A DNA stretch of 64,000 bases from Paragordius varius. Its lineage: Eukaryota; Nematomorpha. The notes below the pieces were generated by a model. That model saw only the letters and a program-made list of their open reading frames with translations. It had not been told where the DNA came from and did no database searches. Made by a program: the position numbers and the translations under genes. The DNA lies in assembly GCA_964247055.1 (NCBI GenBank), contig OZ176052.1, forward strand, positions 1,550,001 through 1,614,000, read 5' to 3'. This document shows, piece after piece, positions 23,917 to 48,803 of the stretch (positions are counted from its first letter, which is position 1; every line of letters starts with the position of its first letter).

Positions 23917-24204
23917 CACTAAAAATTGAAATTATATGGACAAAGCGTAAATATGTAAAGACAAATATTTTTATCTAAAAGACAACCATAATTTTTAAAA
24001 CCTTAATTTTTCTCAGATAAGCTATTTAGTTACAATTATAAAATATAGGATTGATCATTGTAATATATATCCCTTCACATTTGCCATTTAAAACAATGAG
24101 TTATATTGAAATAAATTAGGATTTTAAAAGTATGGTTGTCTTTTAGAAAAAAATATTTGTCTTTTTATTTTTACGTTTTGTCCTTAAAATTTCAGTTTTT
24201 ACTG
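23917..24204. mobile_element. Palindromic MITE, CAGTAAAAATTGAAATTATA family
   Basis: About 288 bp. The left arm has AAAAATTGAAATTATATGGA then CAAAGCGTAAATATG and AAGACAAATATTTTTATCT. The right arm is its reverse complement, ending TTTACGTTTTGTCC...TTTTTACTG. TA flanks both ends. The long hairpin and TA duplication fit a Tc1/mariner MITE. At least seven more copies lie in or near the synthetase gene. Confidence 0.8.
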
Positions 24205-24658
24205 TATTTTAAAAGCATTCCAAGGTTAATTATTTACATTTTTTAACCATACACATCTATTTTGCCTGTTGTTATAGTGATTTACAAAAATGGCAGCGAA
24301 AAAGATTGAGATGAAGACATTTTTACAATTTTACAATTTTTAAACTTCTTTGGAATTACGCCAAGGCTAAAGGCATATATATGAATTTAGCTCAAAAATA
24401 CCTTTTAGATATTTAAATTTAATAATAATATGGGGTAAACTACCCCAACTAGTATTAAGTGTTGAATTTATTCTTAAAAAAATATTCGGCATTTTTTGAT
24501 TCAAAATCGCATAATTAATACCTAATTTATTTGTAATTATGAAAGTGTGAAAAACTAAGTTTTTTTATTCTATAAAGATTAATAATTAACACTCTTTTAC
24601 CTTTTCGGGTATTGATCAGAGCTATTATTAAAGCATATCACAATGTAATATAACATTC

Positions 24659-25000
24659 CATTACCTTTCGCGTATTTTATATCCCAGAGCGTGGAAATTA
24701 AACGTTTTAAAAAGTATTCAAGATATTAGCCAAATTTAGAAATATGCTTCCTTTAGCCTTTTAGGCTCATTATTCATTTTTTTAAGAAAAATGTAAAATT
24801 GTAAACAATCCTCTTCTCAAACTCCCCCTTCCCCATTTTCTCTATAATTTTTTTATATCGCTAATGCAACAGTCAAATAAATGTACATTATGATTACATC
24901 ATGTAAAAGTTCAACTTTAAAAACTTTTTGGTGACATTTTACCAGCAAAAGCTCGGTTTGTTTTTATTTTAATATCCGCTGTTCGTTTTCATCGCGTATC
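24659..25000. repeat. Dispersed repeat, TTTATATCCC family, copy 3
   Basis: Shares CATTACCTTTCGCG, TTTATATCCCAGAGCG, ATATCGCTAATGCAACAGTC and a final ATATCCGCTGTTCG block with the copies at 8290 and 14208. Confidence 0.55.
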
Positions 25001-25340
25001 TAATACATGGCAGATTTTAAAATTAAAATTTAGCTAAAACAATTTCCATAAATGTAGTTTATGTAAAAAATTCAGCCCTGGGATATACTACCCCATTCTG
25101 TATTTTAGGGCAAAAAGTGAGGTAATGAAGTGATAACATTGAGCCAACATTATAATGACCATTTAAGCGCACTTTTCTAAAAAAAATAATTTGAACTGAA
25201 ATAATCTCCATCTTAAACTTTTTGAGATTTTAATTAGCACTAAAAAAGTTGGTACATAAACACATAATATGAACAAAGAAACTCAATTTACACTGCTTTT
25301 ATTTCACTGCGTCAATTGGGGGTATAAATTTCGATGAAAT

Positions 25341-25362
25341 ATATATATATATATATATATAA
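25341..25362. repeat. TA microsatellite
   Basis: A run of about eleven TA dinucleotides. Confidence 0.85.
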
Positions 25363-25577
25363 ATTTTGATAGGAAAAATCAGGATTTCTGGCGCTGGCCC
25401 TTACATGTGATAAAAAGTTATTTACACTTTTGTGGTAACTGCTCCAGATCAGAAAACCAACGCACTTTTTTGCTGTATATTTTTTTATGAAAGCTAATTC
25501 TTTATTCCAAAAAATAGCAAAACATATCATAAACTACATAAAAGAACCAAAATAATATTATAAAATTTTAATTTCTA

Positions 25578-26820
25578 GATGTGAGCTCCGAAAGTTCCAA
25601 ACTTTTTGCCCCTTTAACACACTGATTCAAATTGGGGTATATAAATAGCCCAGAATTTGAGTTAGGATTTAGAAAAAACTACTAAAGGAAACGGTCCCAA
25701 TTTAAATTTATGCTTCTATCCTTATCAAAATTATATAAATATGCCAGAATATCTAAATAGAATTTTGTTGAAAAAAAAAGTTCCATGTCAAACTACTTCG
25801 ACGCCATTTTTATTTTGCAAAATTTTTGCAAAATATCGTCTTCATTTAATTTTGAGGGTAAAATTAAAGCTAATTTTTTATTCAAATACATTGATAGAAA
25901 TAGAAAAAGCGGTTCATTTTGTATTATTTTTTAATTTTACCATTTCACACATGTCACATTGACGAAATTTTTACCTTTCGTTTTTACCTTTAAATAAGTA
26001 ATATATATATAGTATTTTTGAATATAATAATTTATTTATTTCGGTTTAATAATGTTATATAAGTGCAAAGTCTTGCCAAGGTTTCGATTCCTTCCATATT
26101 TTTTAAAGAATTTAATTTTAAACAGACCTGGGGTATTCATGTTAAAAGAACTCCATTAAAAAAAGCGCAAAAACGTCGAGATTTTGCGATAAAAGTTTTA
26201 AATATATTCTAAATTGGCAAAATGTTTTTTTCGAAAAAATTTCTTTAAAAATTTAATTTTTCGCAAAATTTTGAAGTATATTTTGTACTATATTGAGCCA
26301 CAAAGAAAACGGTACAAAAATACTTAATTTATATAATCTGATGATGCAGAACATTTCCATCACTTCAGAACTTTGATTAAAATATTCGTTTCGTCTTCAT
26401 TTTTAGATTAATTTACACTTGTGTTGTTTAAGGAATTTTACCGAAATTAGAAAGCAAACAAAATTAAAATTCTGAGGCGATAGAAGTGTTCAGCATCATT
26501 TATATATAAAATTTTTATTTAAAACGTTTTTAAACCGTTTAAACATGCCAGAAAATAGAATAAAAAGTTTCAACTTTGCTTAAAATTAGGTTTTTAAAAA
26601 AATATATTTATTAAAAAATATTTATATTTATTATCAAAATTTAAACTTTCTTTCCGCCTTGAATTTTTTGCCTTTATTTTAAAAGAATTAGCCCATAAGA
26701 GCAAAAAAATTGGAACTTTCGGAGCCCACGTCTAAAAAAAATTTTAAATACTTTGTTTTGCCTTTAACGTGTTTTATAATATATATTAGTCATATTTTTT
26801 TAATAGACATTCAATCCCTC
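25578..26820. repeat. Composite TIR element with nested repeat
   Basis: GATGTGAGCTCCGAAAGTTC at 25578 is matched inversely by AACTTTCGGAGCCCACGTC ending near 26733, so the segment is bounded by inverted repeats about 1.16 kb apart. Inside, 25616-26146 is a copy of the GATTCAAATTGGGG family, which makes this a nested insertion. The right part (26160-26820) matches 17400-18060. No coding capacity was found. Confidence 0.55.
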
Positions 26821-26880
26821 GTAAGCACCTAAAGCAAAATCCTCAAGATAACCCTGATACTTATTTCTATCACAATAAAT

Positions 26881-26888
<8 letters not shown>

Positions 26889-26931
<43 letters not shown>
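26889..26931. repeat. TA microsatellite
   Basis: About 21 TA dinucleotides. A 77-codon minus-strand frame runs through it as Tyr-Ile repeats and is not called as a gene. Confidence 0.9.
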
Positions 26932-26935
<4 letters not shown>

Positions 26936-27159
26936 CATCCGGATAATTTTTTATACCCCATCCAGGCATCCAGCATTAGAAAATATATACAAAAAACAAT
27001 AACCTTCCCAAATGCGGCTTTGTTATGTTGCATGCCCTATTTTAAAAACCGGCTGATATTTTACGTTTTATTATTGACAAATAATTTTAGGTTCTTAAAA
27101 ATTTTTATCGCAACATCAAAATGATTTCAATGGTATATATTTATAAATATATTTTATAG

Positions 27160-39715
<12,556 letters not shown>

Positions 39716-39906
39716 AAATATTTTTTTTACACTTTTATCTACCTTTATAAATACATAACTATTCAAAATTTTTTTAAAAACAGGTCAAAAAATGTTTTAT
39801 TGCAATGGATGATTTGTTAAAAATTTATGGCATTTTTTTCAAAAATTACATAGGCCCATCTCACATTTATTTGCAATAAATTATGATATGATTGCTAAAT
39901 ATATTA

Positions 39907-40189
39907 CAGTAAAAATTGAAATTATACGAACAACACGTGAAAATATAAAGACAATATATTTATCAAAAAGACAACCATACTCTTTAAAACCGAAATGTTT
40001 CCCATATAAGCTACTTAGTTACAATTGTAAAAAATCGATTGTGTTAGTAATATTTATATCTATTTCACGCTTTTTAAACAATGAGTTATATTGAAATAAA
40101 TCAAGATTTAAAAAGTATGGTTGTTTTTTACAAAAAAATAATTGTCTTTATATTTTTACATTTTGTCCGTATAATTTCAGTTTTTACTC
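39907..40189. mobile_element. Palindromic MITE, CAGTAAAAATTGAAATTATA family
   Basis: CAGTAAAAATTGAAATTATA at the left is close to the family consensus. The right arm has TTTTTACATTTTGTCCGTAT then AATTTCAGTTTTTACT. About 283 bp, downstream of the synthetase stop. Confidence 0.8.
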
Positions 40190-41020
40190 TACTGTGCAAA
40201 GAAAGATTATTTATCCCGTATAATGGTGTCAAAATGGGTTTTAATTTAAAATTATATATGAAAAGGGTAACGTGTTAAAACTTAAATTATTTTCTTCAAA
40301 TAAAAATTTAATTTTATTCACTGGATGGATTCAATATTTCTTTAGCATTTCTAAACATTCGATTTAAATATACCATTTTTTCATCCAAACGCAACACTTT
40401 TTTAAGCAAACGTAACATTTTTTTAGTTGTCTTGAATAATTTCATCTGGGTAAACAATGCTACTGCATTATTTATCTCGTCGGTACTTTATGGATAACAC
40501 AATTTTTTTTTGTAATCTTATTAATTAAAATAAATATTCGATACTAGAAAAAGAAAATAGTGTTTTAATAAACAACTCATCTCGAATAATTTTTATAACA
40601 TGTAGTATTTACTACGTCAATATAATTTACACGTTCATCTGCAATAAATGATTATTCCCACTTGTATATTGGCCATAATTCATTCTCATTAAATTTAAAC
40701 GTTATCTGAAATATTTAAAAATCAAACAAATTGGATATTCAATATAACTAATTTTAAATACATATAAGGAAATTTAGATAAACCCCTTGAATATTAATAA
40801 ACGAATCACTCATGATAAAAAAATAATAGATTTTGTCTTTTAATACTTAATTTATGTAATGAAAAAATATATATACAAATGGATATCAATAATAATCATA
40901 TTTACATAAAGCACAATATAATGTAAAATCGAGCCCATTCACATGATCAAAAAAATAGTTTATATGCATCAAAAACATTGCAAATTATAATATTAATGAC
41001 AAAAATAACTAACTGATATA

Positions 41021-41042
41021 TATATATATATATATATATACC
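41021..41042. repeat. TA microsatellite
   Basis: About eleven TA dinucleotides. Confidence 0.8.
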
Positions 41043-41150
41043 ACTAAACATTTTTATATGAGTTGGATTTTTTGAAATTATAAATAAAACATACAGATAT
41101 CACTATTTTACATAAAATATAAAGAAAGAAATTGACTTGATATATATATA

Positions 41151-41352
41151 CAGTAAAAATTGATCATACGGACAAACGTTAAAACCAAAACTAATATTTT
41201 TCTCAAAAAACAGCCATTTCCCCACCATAATTTTTCTTAAATTGTTTTACAATTTTATAGAATAATTATTTAAAAGCAAGATCTAAAAAGTATGTTTGTA
41301 GAGAAAATAATTTTTGCTTTACATATTGTCCGTATAATTTCAATTTTTACTG
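41151..41352. mobile_element. Palindromic MITE, short copy
   Basis: CAGTAAAAATTGATCATACG then GACAAACG at the left; ATTGTCCGTATAATTTCAAT then TTTTACTG at the right. TA runs on both sides. About 202 bp. Confidence 0.75.
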
Positions 41353-41412
41353 TATATATATATATATATATATATATACATAGGCGCAAAACCAAGGAAC
41401 CTTTTAAGTATA

Positions 41413-44400
41413 TTAACCATTTTCCAAGTATTCATTTAACAAGGGTCTAAAAATAAAACTGTTTTTGACAGAACCGTAATGACAAAATGTATTTTGTAAT
41501 TCATCACAATTATCTGTCGCATTATTATTATTATTTTTTGATAAATTTTGGTCGATGGGCAAAGAATTATTTTCAGATTCGGAGTTTTGTGTGGAATTTT
41601 TATTTGATGTAGTTGGTATTTCATCTTTCATATGGACCCCGATAATATTCTATCCATAAAAGTAAATTTCTTGTAAAAATATATCATTTGTGTTTCAAGA
41701 GTGCCCTTGAACACTTCGAGTTGGTCCTTTGACTTTTTTGTTTTGTTTTTAACTATTAATCAAATCGATTTTATCGTTTTTAGCCTATTTTTCATTATTT
41801 AACATAAATTTCAAATTATCAACTTTTAATCATTGAAAATCCATATATCTATATCAATGCTTTAAGATCATTTTGAATATTTAAGATTTTAACATGTAAT
41901 TAAAAAATATAAAAGTTCTTGGGTTATTTTTTATTTTTCATATTAAAAACATAAAAATAATTTTGTTAAATTGGAAAAAAATTAGTTTGAAACAAAAAAG
42001 TTTTTTTTAATAAAAATATTTATTTTTTAATGTATATATATATATATATATATATATGATAAATAAAAAATTTAGATTAAAAAATAATAAAACACATGCA
42101 AAAATTATGGTTAAATCGAAAGTTAAAATTTTAAGAACCAACTTGAAGTTTTCAAGGACGCTCTTGAAAGGCAAATGGTATATCTTATTTTTACATTGTT
42201 CAAATAAACAAATCATTTATTACTCTAACATTCCTGCCTCTATATATAGAAGATACTAATGAATCTTTTTAAACCTATTATATTACGGTATTGAAATGCA
42301 GTATTTTTTTAAAAGACCGCTATACTATTTTAAACTTATTATTTTAATATCAATAAATTGTTAAAACTGGAAAGTATGAAATAGAGGTGCAAATTGGAAA
42401 CACAATCAATTATATATTTAACAATAGTTTAATTAATTTATATAAAAAAGGCAAGGTTTGAAGAGTTTTTTAGTTGACTTAAATATGTTTTGTCTGTATA
42501 ACTTTATATTTTACTGTAACTAGATGAGCAGGTATGATTAAATAAAAAACCCAAAATAAGCTATAATTTTTTTTGTAAAATTTAAACCAGAAAGCAATGT
42601 TTGACACAGGGATCGCCATCACAAATGGTTTCGTGGGCCGCATTCGAAATATGGATCATATAAAATTTATTAGATTTTAAATATAGGATAAACCGTGACA
42701 CAAAACATTTTTTTCAAGTTCTTGTCAATTAAATAGACAAATTTAGAAAAATTGTTTATGGTAAATTTATTAAGATTTTATGAGCATATATTTTTACAAT
42801 GGATATTTGCCACCCATGGTTTAATATATTTTTGATAAAAAAATCATAATATTACAAACTTGTAAAAAAGATGGTATTCCACAAGGTTCCAATTCAAACG
42901 TACAATCAGGATTAAATTTATCATTGATAATGCCATTATTTTTTGTCTGAATGTTAGATGAAAATTTATTTTTTGCAGGTGAACAATTTTTTGATTTTAG
43001 ACCAATTTTAGCTTCTTCTGAGTTAGTATTTTGTGATAACGTTGCTGAGCAATTTGATGGTGGATCCAAAACAAAATAAATGCGTTGATTATCCATAATT
43101 TTTAGTTTTCCTTCATCAAAAAATAATTATCATTAGTTAAGACAATATCGAATGTATTAAAAGTTCCCCATAAAAAAATTATAATTTTTATCATAAAAAT
43201 GATTAAGGATGATTGTTTTATTTTGTTTTAACTTATTTTGATGGTTAGAAAAAGCATAGTTTGTGGAAAACGTAGTTTTTAACAATTTTATCTAGACACC
43301 AAAAACTTTATTTAGAAACCTAAACCCTATTTGAAAACAAAAAATCTATGACGATCAGCATGTTAGTTTTGGTGCTATTAATTAAAAAAGGCTTATTAAA
43401 AGAATCAGCCCCTACTCTATTTAACAAAATGATATATATATTTTCGTATATTAATATTAATCATATGCAATGCAATGCTATTCCAATTTTTTGAATATGG
43501 GTATTAACAACCTCAAACATTAAACAAATATTCTAATTTTACAACCATGTGCGTATATAGAATAATCGTATATCAAACTTTAAACAAAGCAAGTACCTAA
43601 ATGTTGAAAAATGGGTTTATTATTATTATTGCTATTAAAATTGGGTTCAATATTCGTTTCTATAATCCCCATATCCTCCTCATCATCAAGATTAACATTG
43701 TACTTTAAAGTAAAATCCTTTTTTTCTGGCGTATAGTTTTCTGAAGAGTTTTTCATACAGTTTTTATTAATATTATGTGCAAGTTTAAAAGGAACATTTC
43801 TCGGGAATCGAAAATGATAAAAATTGGTTGATTGACCATTTTGAATGTCATGTGCTACATTATTATTGTTGGTTAATTTTTCTTCTAAAGAGCTCCCATT
43901 AAAATTGATATCATCCACATCTAAACTATTGTAAGTATTCAATAATGTGTCCATTTTAGTTAAATCTAAATTATATATATATAAAACAAAAATTAAAATT
44001 TGAAAGGAAAACATAAGGTAATATAGTTTTTCTTAAATACCACCTTTGTATGTTATAAATTTATATCTCTGTTCATCGATTCGCAACTCAAAACGATAGG
44101 AGGTATAAAAAAAATTAAAAATCTATAAATATTTTTAAGAGGATTTTTAAACATTTTACATTAGTAACTTTTTAACCAATTTCAATATTTTAAATTTTTT
44201 ATATAAAAAAATATAAAAATAACTAAAATATAAACCATTTTTTGCATTTTTTAAGTTGTTTTCATTCAAGAGAATATCAACAAAAGTTTGTGGTTTAGCA
44301 TCCAACTTTAAACGTTTTCCAGAGTGTGTAGTATTGATCCCCCCTAAAATGTTAGATTATATTTTTTATTTTGGATAATGGGTAAAATAAATTATAAAAA

Positions 44401-46068
44401 TAGAAATAAATATTAAAAAGCATCATATATTATATTATCTGCATATTATTAAAACCATATGCATAAATTATTATATATATCCAGGAGAAATGTCATATGA
44501 TAAATTTTTAAATTTTAATTAAACTGTTAAATTCATATTTAAAAACGCCACTAGAGAAATACTAAGAAGAATAAAACTAACCATGTGAGACCATTTTAGA
44601 TTTTTTAACGGGTGAAATGGGGAAACGCAAAGGTTTAGATTCTTGCGAAAGTGTTTCAAATGCCTTAAAAGTAGTTTCATTTTCCTCTGAAGCAAGTTCA
44701 TTAGCAATGTTCTATAGGAATTAAGAAAAATTTTATAATTTAATTTTATGTAGATAGCCAACTTTATATTATTTAATTATTTTAATATATAATTAATATA
44801 TGTTTACAGAATCGGGAAATAAAATCGAATGTCTATTAAGCCCATAAGAATTAAAATCTAAAAAAATGGGGATCAAAAAATATAGTTAATCTAATAAAAA
44901 ATATTTGGCAATCTTAAATTGTTTAATATTTCAGCTCTTTAAAAAAGCTTTTTTAGCTATATCCTTGTAATCAAACTTAACTTGTCTTTTTAAAATAAAT
45001 TTATGGATATATTTTCATAAAAAATTATTTTAAACAATAGTAAATATAGTTGTCACAAATATAAAGAGATAATTATTTTTTACAAGAGACCACTATACTT
45101 TTTAAATTAATTTTCAAAAATATATGTCATTATTTTAAACTAGTTATAAAATAAAGATGTAAATTGGTAATTTAATCCATTATATATTAATTTTAGTTCA
45201 ATAGGATATATAGAAATACTAAAAAAATTGGAAAATTATAATATACTAAAAAGGTTTACCTTAAATGATCTCTTTAACAATTGGTCAATGTAGGAATCGT
45301 TACTTTGACTATTCTGGCGATTATTTAAGCGCTCAGATTGATTTTCTTATTATATATATAGTGATAATTAAAATTAGAAAAATAAAAAGTAAAGACTTTT
45401 TATGAAGTCTCATAAACATATTTGCAAAATATAAAAAGTCAGGAACTAATTTCAAACTAGTTTGGAAAACCAAGAGAAATTTAATTTTCCTATAAAAACA
45501 TATTTGTCTTTTACAATGTATCTCAAATTTATAATAAAAAGTAAAATTAAACTTGAAGGTGAGATTTGGGAGCTTTCTTTGTAAGAAACAACAGTATCAT
45601 TGTTTAGGATATTGCCATTAAACTTTTTAGTTTTCTCTCCGCTGACACCAAATGCAAAAATGGAATTACATTCTTCAATAACCGTTTCTTTTGGCTTTTT
45701 ATTTCCTCCTCGTGTATTACGATCATTTAATTTTAAGGTTCGTTTGCCAAGTTGCGGTTGTTTGTTTTCTAGTGATTCATTTTGATCTCTATAAAAATAA
45801 AAAAGTATAAAAATGTACATTAAATATAAGAAAAATAAAAAAGTATATGTACATGAAATATATGGAAAAATGATAACAAATACTTTTTGGGTCTCAAAAG
45901 TGCTTGATTAACATTGGGTGTAAATACCTTTTTAGCTGTTACAAACTTTGACAATGTATAATCTTTATGAGATTTTAACGTGAGAAGTCTATTCCATAAA
46001 AATTTATAAATTTACCTTGAAGTTTTGTTTAAAGGAACTCCGGCTTTATCCAACAAAATATTTTCCAT
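41413..46068 (-). CDS. Asn-rich, probably disordered protein, function unknown
   Basis: Eight exons join in phase: 46068-46016, 45788-45553, 45345-45260, 44711-44582, 44343-44236, 43965-43597, 43110-42860 and 41649-41413. They make a 489-residue protein that starts MENILLDKAGVPLNKTS and ends FRPLLNEYLENG. No signal peptide, membrane helix or known domain is visible. Composition is polar with Asn runs (SNNNNKP, KNNNNNA), basic stretches (GGNKKPKETV, SGKRLKLDAKP) and a proline-directed site in a basic context (FPISPVKKSK). RxxL words (KRLKLD, RPLLNE) occur but are too short to mean much. A basic, low-complexity, Ser-Pro-bearing protein suggests a nuclear regulatory or scaffold role, which is inference only. 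It is convergent with the synthetase gene. Introns hold TIR repeats. Eight junctions agreeing in phase make the model credible. Confidence 0.7.
41690..42182. mobile_element. MITE, 'CAAGAGTGTCCTTGAA' family, copy 2
   Basis: TTTCAAGAGTGCCCTTGAAC at the left; TTTTCAAGGACGCTCTTGAA at the right. The interior matches 29085-29515 (CTTTGACTTTTTTGTTTTG). It lies in the last intron of the Asn-rich gene and carries a TA run. Confidence 0.65.
42280..42516. mobile_element. Palindromic MITE, decayed copy
   Basis: Decayed member of the CAGTAAAAATTGAAATTATA family. The right end TTTTGTCTGTATAACTTTAT then TTTTACTG is the clearest part. In the last intron of the Asn-rich gene. Confidence 0.5.
42605..42825. 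repeat. hAT-like MITE fragment
   Basis: CAGGGATCGCCATCACAAAT then GGTTTCGTGGGCCGCATTCG at the left, with CCACCCATGG-type words at the right. The style matches non-autonomous hAT ends and the repeats at 4690 and 18340. Confidence 0.4.
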
Positions 46069-46514
46069 GATTCACATGGTGGTTTAACTCAAAAATATAA
46101 AGTCATGTTTATTTGCTAATCCAATTATCGATACAAAATTGATATCAAATTTTCAAACCTTGATATAGTTAACAAATTTAAGTACCCCTGATTATATGCA
46201 AAATATACAAACATGAGTTTACAAAAATGTCTATCATTTAAACAGTTCTTGTATTGAAGTGCCGTAAGCCTTACTGCCATGCTATTTCGGCGTCGGATAA
46301 CAGATATAGTTAACACTGTAATATATACGACATAAAGATAAGTTTAAAATTTTTTTACTTTTTGCCACCGTGGTCTACCCGATAATTATTTTTAAAATCA
46401 ATGTAGATAAAATCATTTCCCAATCAATTGAAACGTTTTGCCACATCGAATCCAGTTAATCGAAATTCACATCAATCAAAACGATCTCTTAACAATGGGA
46501 TAGCAGCTATTTAT

Positions 46515-46975
46515 TTGCTTCGATTCAAATTAAGGTAGTTAAATAACCCAGGCCTGTTAAAAATAAAGTACCTCAAAATCTAAAAGGAATCGAAGCCATG
46601 GCAAATGTTTGTTAAATAACATTAAACGAAATATTAAAAAATCACTCAAAAATATTTGATATCAAAAAGTAAATTTATAGTCAAGTTAATATGTGTCCCT
46701 TAGCAAATTTAAAAATAATACAAATTTAACTCCTTGTCTGTTTCTAACAATGATTTCAAAAATATAAACAGATATTTTGCAAAAATGTTGTAAAATAAAA
46801 ATGGCCTCGAAGTAGTTTGATATGTAACTTTTTTCAAAATACATTTTATTTATTTTCGGCTTCTTTATATAATATTTATCAAATAGCATAAATTTAAATT
46901 GAAGCCGTTTTTTCATATCATCTATCATTTAAGATTATATTACACCAAATTATCAAACCTTAATACTCCTATACG
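46515..46975 (-). repeat. TIR repeat, GATTCAAATTGGGG family, reverse copy
   Basis: GATTCAAATTAAGGTAGTTA at one end, and on the minus strand a TTGTAAAATAAAAATGGCC-type block like that of 19470-19990. It lies just upstream of the Asn-rich gene. Confidence 0.5.
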
Positions 46976-47189
46976 CTCATTAAAAAATTTCTTATTTTGC
47001 TGGCACTAAAACCAAAACTTGGGTTTTTTAGCGGTTGGCAGAAACAAAAATTTTAGCAAGGAAAATATTTTATTGGAGTACAATTGACGCTATTTAGAGA
47101 TCATGCATTATGAGACATTCAATGGACTGATATGAAATATTTTATTTTATATTTGTCAATTATGCGCTTATTAGAATTGATGGGACCCC

Positions 47190-47745
47190 TTTACTTCGAT
47201 TGAGGTATCTAAATAGGACAGATAATATTAAAATTCATAATTAAAAAAAACTATTGAAAGAAACGGTTAAAATTTAATGCTATCCTAATAAAATTTATAT
47301 ATATACCTATATATCTAAATAAAATTTAGTTATAAAAATAAGTTCCGTATCAAAATACTTGGACGTCATGTTTATTTAACAACATTTTCGCAAAATATCG
47401 TTGTCATTTTGTTTAGGACTAAAATTAAGTTTACCTTTTTATTAAAACCACATTTAACATTGATGTAAACAGAAAAAGTGGTATATTTTGCATTATTTTT
47501 ATATTTAGCTTATAAACATATGTCATAGTGGTTAAATTTTTAGCTTTGGGTTTAACCTCTGAATAAATAATATCGAGTAATTGAGGGAATTTTTTTTATA
47601 ATCGGTTGATTATAAGTCCAATCCTTTGCCATGGTTTAAGTTTATATAATATTTTTTAAAATGTGGGTATTTTGAATAAGCCTGGGCTATCTAACTACCC
47701 CAATAACTGAAATAAATGTGTTGTATTCAAGTGTTAACACAAAAG
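47190..47745 (+). repeat. TIR repeat, GATTCAAATTGGGG family, copy
   Basis: ATTGAGGTATCTAAATAGGA at the left, AAGTTCCGTATCAAAATACT then TGGACGTCATG in the middle, GGGCTATCTAACTACCCCAA and CAAGTGTTAACAC at the right. Same order as in 19470-19990. It ends just before the Harbinger block. Confidence 0.6.
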
Positions 47746-48017
47746 CTCAAACTTAGGGCCATGGACTGGCTCATTCACCAATTTTGATAATCCATGTGTT
47801 TAAGACTTCCTCATCCTGTTGGGATGGATGTATTTTTGAGCGCGGTTGTTTTGTAATTAAGGTTATTACACAAGCCAATATCTCGACAACTAGAAAGAAT
47901 TTTGGAATTTAAAAACTGTATTAGCCTATATAAAGTAAATTTAATATATGTAAATGGTAGGTTATGAAAAAATATTATTCGGGCAATGGAATTAATTACT
48001 TTGAAAGGGGTGTGTAA

Positions 48018-48332
48018 CCTGAATCGGGATAGCCAAAGATTTCTTGCTCTCTCCATGTCATTTCGATCCTGGGGAAGTTGCATCCACTTTGTGCGCAGGT
48101 TAGAACACAGTGGAGCAACTTCCTGCATTATTTTGGTCACAGTACCCCGTTCTATACCGTAGTCCTGGGCTACTCCTGATTGGTAGCCATGATCCGATAG
48201 ATATCTTATAAAGATCTCCACCCGCTCTCTATAGGACATGGATCCGTTGCGCAATTTTCTTGTTCCAGGTGGGTATATTTCATTATTAATAAAATGTAAT
48301 GCATTTGTTGTATTGCGTAATAATATCGGCAT
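48018..48332 (-). pseudogene. N-terminal half of Harbinger transposase
   Basis: Starts MPILLRNTTNALHFINNEIY and keeps the helix-turn-helix-like segment (YRERVEIFIRYLSDHGYQSG) to NLWLSRF. It is nearly identical to the N-terminus of the plus-strand transposase at 50858 and is cut at the same residue where the mirrored arm ends. It lacks all three catalytic acidic residues. At the position of two stops in the plus-strand copy it reads Lys-Trp, so it preserves the older sequence. Confidence 0.75.
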
Positions 48333-48589
48333 ATATATGTGGGAATTGTTTGGCGATTTCTTATTTTGCGTTTTCGGTTACCAAAGTATATTAACATACA
48401 TTTTATGCATAAAATAAAACATGTATTTCACATTTCTTAAGCAGCAACCAACATACGGCCCTTGCAACCATTTAAGTCGGACATCTCTGGCCTTGAGATA
48501 TAAGGACTAATTTGGAACACCAAAATTTTTTGTCATATATTTTTTAAAACTATATATATTGTTTGTCGTATATATTAAGGTGTTACGAC

Positions 48590-48803
48590 TAGGGTTGTGC
48601 ATTTGACTGCTTTTTTGAAAAAGTCCGGTCAGACCATGGTTATGACCACTTTTTAATTTATTTTAATCAAAACAATAGAAAAATTTAATTAGATTGATTA
48701 TATATATAAATATTTAAATGTATATATTTTTTAACGGATATATTAAAAAATAAAATCCTATTATGTCATCCAAAAAAAAAATTTAATGGTCAGCAAAACC
48801 CTA
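48590..48803. mobile_element. hAT-type MITE, left-arm copy
   Basis: TAGGGTTGTGCATTTGACTG at the left, CAGCAAAACCCTA at the right, flanked by 8-bp duplications GTTACGAC and GTTACAAC. 214 bp. The same insertion is present, mirrored, at 50380-50596. Confidence 0.75.

Larger units (their letters stand above)
22796..27159. other. Intergenic DNA packed with MITEs and simple repeats
   Basis: This lies between the 5' end of serine protease homolog B and the first synthetase exon found. It holds a palindromic MITE (23917-24204), a TTTATATCCC repeat (24659-25000), a nested TIR composite (25578-26820) and TA runs. The missing 5' exon(s) of the synthetase should lie here or in neighbouring introns, but none was recognised. 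Confidence 0.45.
39716..41412. other. Convergent intergenic region with MITEs
   Basis: Space between the 3' ends of the synthetase (plus) and the Asn-rich gene (minus). It holds palindromic MITEs at 39907-40189 and 41151-41352 and TA runs. AATAAA at 39875-39880 is a possible poly(A) signal for the synthetase. No other gene was seen. Confidence 0.5.

Noticed and set aside
26800-27033. 77-codon minus-strand frame with a hydrophobic start and a tail reading DRNKYQGYLEDFALGAYEG
   Set aside because: It runs straight through a TA microsatellite as Tyr-Ile repeats, has no splice sites to remove it and overlaps the region just before a synthetase exon. Not enough to call a secreted peptide.
44519-44761. 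80-codon minus-strand frame with basic residues
   Set aside because: Out-of-frame reading of exon 4 of the Asn-rich gene; the phase-consistent frame is the one used.
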